Assembly (NCBI GenBank): GCA_902495545.1 | Contig: CABUXM010000089.1 | Span: 1-7,918 of the forward strand | Source of the DNA: an uncultured Collinsella sp. | Lineage (GTDB): Bacteria > Actinomycetota > Coriobacteriia > Coriobacteriales > Coriobacteriaceae | Reading direction: 5' to 3' | DNA length: 7,918 bases | Part shown: one piece after another, positions 5,253-7,918 of the stretch | Numbering within the stretch: position 1 is the stretch's first letter | Layout: each line of letters begins with the position of its first letter | Made by a program: the position numbers and the translations under genes | Notes under the pieces: model-generated | Told to the model about the DNA's origin: nothing | Seen by the model: the letters and a program-made list of their open reading frames with translations, nothing else | Databases searched by the model: none

Positions 5253-6770
5253 ATGGGAACTTATCATAGTACACGAGGACGCACTTTATCGTGCTCAAGT
5301 AAGGTGGCAATCCGTACCGGCATCGCTCCCGACGGGGGTTTGTTTGTCTCGGACGAGCTCGGCACCCAGCAGGTCGATATCAGCTCGCTTGCAGCTAAAT
5401 CGTACTTTGAAATCGCTCAAGATGTGTTGGGAATGTTACTGAATGATTACACGGCCGAAGAAATTTCGGCGTGTGTCGACGAGGCATACCGCGGCACATT
5501 CGCGAGCGAAGAGGTCACGCCGCTCGTCAAACTCGACGCAGCGCCAGGCACCGACGCTCCTCAAACCTATGTGATGGAGCTCTTTGGCGGCCCCACGAGC
5601 GCCTTCAAGGACGTCGCCCTGCAGATGCTCCCCCGCCTGATGGCCCGCACCTCCGCCAAGGACGGCGGCGCCGAGCGCATCATGATCGTCACCGCCACGT
5701 CGGGCGACACGGGCAAGGCAGCACTCGCCGGCTTTGCCGACGCCCCGGGCACGGGTATTACCGTCTTTTATCCCGAAGGCAAAGTCAGCCGCGTCCAGAA
5801 CCTGCAGATGTCCACGCAAGAGGGCGACAACGTCGCCGTCTGCGGCATCCGCGGCAACTTCGATGATGCCCAGAGCGCCGTCAAGCGCATCTTTGCCGAT
5901 AAGGAGCTTGCCGAGCGTCTTGAGTCCGCCGGCACGGTGCTTTCAAGCGCCAACTCGATCAACGTCGGTCGCCTGGTGCCGCAGGTCGTCTACTACTTTG
6001 CCGCCTATGCGCAGCTGCTGCGCGCCGGCGCCATCGAGGCCGGCGACGCCGTGGAGTTCTGCGTACCGACCGGCAACTTTGGCGATATCCTGGCCGGCTA
6101 CTATGCCAAGTGCATGGGTCTGCCCGTCGCCAAGCTCATCGTCGCGAGCGACAAGAACAACGTGCTCGCTGACTTCCTGACCACCGGCGTCTACGACCGC
6201 AACCGTCCGTTCTTCACGACCATCTCGCCGTCGATGGACATTCTCATCAGCTCTAACCTGGAGCGCATGCTGTACTTCCTGTCCGATGGCGACTGCGAGC
6301 TCGTTGCCGGCCTTATGGAGCAGTTGGCACAGACTGGTCGCTACGAGGTTCCCGCCGACCTGCTGGCAAAAATTCAGAGCGTCTTTGGCTGCGGTTGGGC
6401 CAGCGAAGACGAGGTTCGCGCTGCCATCAAGAGCTGCTGGGACGCGAACGGCTACGTGATCGACCCGCACACCGCCTGCGGCTATCACGTCTTTGAGCAG
6501 GTCGCCCCCGCCGAGGACGCCAAGGCCCGCGTGCTGCTTTCGACCGCCAGCCCTTACAAGTTCCCGCGCGCCTGCTGCGACGCCCTGGGCCTCGACGTTC
6601 CCGAGGATGATTTTGAAGCCATGCGCGTGCTCGAGCAGGCCACCAATACGATCGCACCGGCACAGCTCGCCGAACTCGAGTCCAAGCCCGTCCGCTTCGA
6701 AGACGTCTGCGACGTCGACGAGATGGCAAGCTACGTCGAGTCTGCAGCAAAAAAGATGGCTACCAACTAA
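5253..6770 (+). CDS. thrC: threonine synthase (long class, PLP-dependent)
   Basis: A 505-residue cytoplasmic fold-type II PLP enzyme that converts O-phospho-L-homoserine and water to threonine and phosphate, the last step of the pathway. The start MGTYHSTRGR and GIAPDGGLFV (23-32) are the classic N-terminal signature of the long threonine synthase class (about 450-510 residues), as opposed to the 350-residue Bacillus type. Lys119 in GGPTSAFKDVALQ (112-124) is the PLP Schiff-base lysine. TATSGDTGKAAL (147-158) and SSANSINVGRLVPQ (231-244) follow; VPTGNFGDILAGYYA (271-285) should hold the cofactor phosphate; SMDILISSNLERML (327-340) and STASPYKFP (430-438) complete the family set. No truncation or frame problem is seen. 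It is divergent from lysC and 201 bases upstream of thrB on the same strand, with a strong terminator between, so coupling to thrB needs read-through or a second promoter. Confidence 0.97.
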   Translation: MGTYHSTRGRTLSCSSKVAIRTGIAPDGGLFVSDELGTQQVDISSLAAKSYFEIAQDVLGMLLNDYTAEEISACVDEAYRGTFASEEVTPLVKLDAAPGTDAPQTYVMELFGGPTSAFKDVALQMLPRLMARTSAKDGGAERIMIVTATSGDTGKAALAGFADAPGTGITVFYPEGKVSRVQNLQMSTQEGDNVAVCGIRGNFDDAQSAVKRIFADKELAERLESAGTVLSSANSINVGRLVPQVVYYFAAYAQLLRAGAIEAGDAVEFCVPTGNFGDILAGYYAKCMGLPVAKLIVASDKNNVLADFLTTGVYDRNRPFFTTISPSMDILISSNLERMLYFLSDGDCELVAGLMEQLAQTGRYEVPADLLAKIQSVFGCGWASEDEVRAAIKSCWDANGYVIDPHTACGYHVFEQVAPAEDAKARVLLSTASPYKFPRACCDALGLDVPEDDFEAMRVLEQATNTIAPAQLAELESKPVRFEDVCDVDEMASYVESAAKKMATN

Positions 6771-6779
6771 ACCCCATAT

Positions 6780-6817
6780 AAGGCGCCGGCGAAAGCCGGC
6801 GCACCTTCTTTTTATTT
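6780..6817 (+). terminator. strong intrinsic terminator after thrC
   Basis: GCGCCGGC (6783-6790) and GCCGGCGC (6795-6802) form a perfect 8-bp stem closed by a GAAA loop, followed by TTCTTTTTATTT (6806-6817). AAGG before and CCTT after can lengthen the stem slightly. It begins about ten bases after the thrC stop codon. Confidence 0.9.
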
Positions 6818-6845
6818 AGCTTTCGGGATGATGACGAGCATGCGA

Positions 6846-6957
6846 GCGGGTCTGGCCGTTTAGTTCGTCGCGAGTTCTGCACGAGCCGGAAAGCACTTAA
6901 TGTGCTTTCCGAGCGAGCCAGGACTGCCCGAGCAGCGAACTAAACGGTCAGACCCGC
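6846..6957. repeat. 112-bp nested palindrome in the thrC-thrB gap
   Basis: Outer arms 6846-6867 and 6936-6957 pair over 22 positions with one G-T (6855/6948). AGTTCTG (6873-6879) pairs with CAGGACT (6919-6925) with one G-T. The tip CGGAAAGCAC (6887-6896) pairs perfectly with GTGCTTTCCG (6902-6911) around a TTAAT loop. Internal loops separate the three stems. Its right edge is two bases from the thrB ribosome site, so in an RNA entering thrB it would form a large leader hairpin. No T-run follows, so it is not a simple terminator. The edge motif (GCGGG..GGCC..TTTAGTT) resembles that of the palindrome at 2419-2548. Confidence 0.85.
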
Positions 6958-6959
6958 CC

Positions 6960-6965
6960 AGGAGG
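6960..6965 (+). promoter_or_regulatory. thrB ribosome binding site next to the long hairpin
   Basis: AGGAGG, six bases before the ATG at 6972, is a near-consensus site. It fixes the start against an upstream in-frame ATG at 6900 that lies in the loop of the palindrome. Confidence 0.85.
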
Positions 6966-6971
6966 ACCCAC

Positions 6972-7853
6972 ATGATCAAAATCACCGTCCCAGCAACCAG
7001 CGCCAACCTAGGCATCGGCTACGACACCCTCGGCATGGCCGTCAGCCTCTACTCGCACTTCACCCTCGAGCGCGCCGACAAACTCACCATCACGGGCTGC
7101 CCCGAGGAATTCCAAAACGAGAACAACCTGGTCTACGTGAGCTTTGTCGATGCACTGGCTGCATGGGGCGAGCCGGCTTTTCCCGTTGCCATCGACATTC
7201 AAACCGATGTGCCCGTCGCTCGCGGCCTGGGTTCCAGCTCCACCTGCGTCGTCGCTGGCATCATGGCGGCCGCCGCGCTGACGGGCCACACCGTCGACCG
7301 TGCCGAGCTCGTCCGCATTGCCACCGAAGTCGAGGGCCATCCTGATAACGTCGCCCCCGCCATCCTGGGCGGCGCCGTCTGCTCCTTTACGCCGACCGAT
7401 TCGCTCCCCCAGTGCCTGCGCTACGAGGTGAGCGATCGCCTGCGTTTTATTACCGTGATCCCGCCCTACGAGGTACACACGAGCGAGGCGCGCAAGGTCG
7501 TGCCGCAGGAGATTCCGCTCTCCACCGCCGTGTGGCAGATGGGCCGCATCGCCGGCATGACGCGCGGCCTGGAGACCGGCGACCTTGACCTGATTGCCGC
7601 CGCCAACGACGACCGCATCCAAGAGCCCTATCGCCGCCGCCTCATCCCCGACTACAACGCTGTGCGCGACACCTGCCTTAACGGCGGCGCTAAGACCATC
7701 TGGATTAGCGGCTCGGGCTCGACCCTCATGGCTGTGACCGACGACACCATCGTGGCAAAGTTCCTGCAGGTCAAGCTGCGCGAGCAGTTCCCCAAGTGCG
7801 ATACGCATATCCTCACGTGCGACACGGAAGGCGCCCAGATCGAATACCTGTAG
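6972..7853 (+). CDS. thrB: homoserine kinase (GHMP family)
   Basis: A 293-residue cytoplasmic GHMP-fold kinase that phosphorylates L-homoserine with ATP, giving the substrate of ThrC. MIKITVPATSANLGIGYDTLG (1-21) is the usual N-terminal substrate region. PVARGLGSSST (81-91) is the GHMP phosphate-binding loop. EGHPDNVAPAILGG (121-134) is the second conserved block. SEARKVVP (171-178) and the C-terminal ISGSGSTLMAV (245-255) complete the family motifs. Length is typical (about 290-320). The start is set by AGGAGG six bases upstream and by the match of MIKITVPATSANLG to other ThrB proteins. I see no clear promoter between the thrC terminator and the gene, apart from the long palindrome; expression could depend on read-through or on a promoter in 6818-6845 that I cannot identify. 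Homoserine dehydrogenase is not adjacent within the window. Confidence 0.96.
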   Translation: MIKITVPATSANLGIGYDTLGMAVSLYSHFTLERADKLTITGCPEEFQNENNLVYVSFVDALAAWGEPAFPVAIDIQTDVPVARGLGSSSTCVVAGIMAAAALTGHTVDRAELVRIATEVEGHPDNVAPAILGGAVCSFTPTDSLPQCLRYEVSDRLRFITVIPPYEVHTSEARKVVPQEIPLSTAVWQMGRIAGMTRGLETGDLDLIAAANDDRIQEPYRRRLIPDYNAVRDTCLNGGAKTIWISGSGSTLMAVTDDTIVAKFLQVKLREQFPKCDTHILTCDTEGAQIEYL

Positions 7854-7918
7854 TCGCCGTCCCGTATACTCGCCGGGGAGGCCAGGGGCTTTGCCCCCAA
7901 ATCGTCCTCGGACATGGC
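7854..7918 (+). other. sequence after thrB, cut by the window edge
   Basis: GGGGC (7885-7889) and GCCCC (7893-7897) form a short hairpin with a TTT loop, followed by only AAA, so it is a poor terminator. TATACT (7865-7870) resembles a -10 box but lacks a good -35. The last bases, CGTCCTCGGACATG (7902-7915), match 12 of 14 positions of CGTCCTCGACCATG found on the minus strand of the palindrome at 2419-2548 (2507-2520), so another repeat copy may begin here. Confidence 0.35.

Noticed and set aside
7008..7808. 266-codon minus-strand open frame opposite thrB
   Set aside because: It mirrors thrB codon periodicity, has no recognisable domain and lies entirely inside a well-supported gene.

Overview
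The window looks like a stretch of chromosome from a high-GC Gram-positive anaerobe. The gene content and protein sequences best fit the Coriobacteriia, with Collinsella as my best guess. This assignment rests on protein recognition and base composition, not on a search. All six genes are housekeeping or stress-type. I see no phage genes, transposase, integrase, tRNA, rRNA, CRISPR array or defence genes.

Layout: (1) 125-1375 (+) encodes a CLC-type ion antiporter. Its pore signatures (Met at the usual selectivity serine, GREGV, GGEVTP) match the fluoride-exporting CLC-F branch rather than classical chloride CLCs. (2) 1376-1581 is a convergent gap with a 62-bp tandem array of hairpin-forming repeats. 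(3) 1582-2160 (-) encodes an Ogt/MGMT-type O6-alkylguanine-DNA alkyltransferase. (4) 2161-2560 is a 400-bp gap with no credible gene. It holds a probable ogt promoter, two tandem 52-bp hairpin units and a 130-bp nested palindrome with perfect 28-bp outer arms. (5) 2561-3586 (-) is asd and 3760-5148 (-) is lysC, separated by a 173-bp gap rich in inverted and direct repeats. (6) 5253-6770 (+) is thrC, transcribed divergently from lysC and ended by a strong intrinsic terminator. (7) A second long nested palindrome (6846-6957) stands just ahead of the thrB Shine-Dalgarno sequence. (8) 6972-7853 (+) is thrB.

How the genes work together: LysC phosphorylates aspartate and Asd reduces aspartyl phosphate to aspartate semialdehyde, the branch point to lysine/diaminopimelate and to homoserine. 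ThrB phosphorylates homoserine and ThrC converts phosphohomoserine to threonine. The connecting enzyme, homoserine dehydrogenase (hom), is not in the window. The antiporter and Ogt are unrelated to this pathway.

The protein-coding part is ordinary. The unusual signal is intergenic: several structurally different repeat families, especially two long nested palindromes that share a GCGGG...TTAGTT edge motif but have different interiors, and a possible third copy cut off by the right end of the window.
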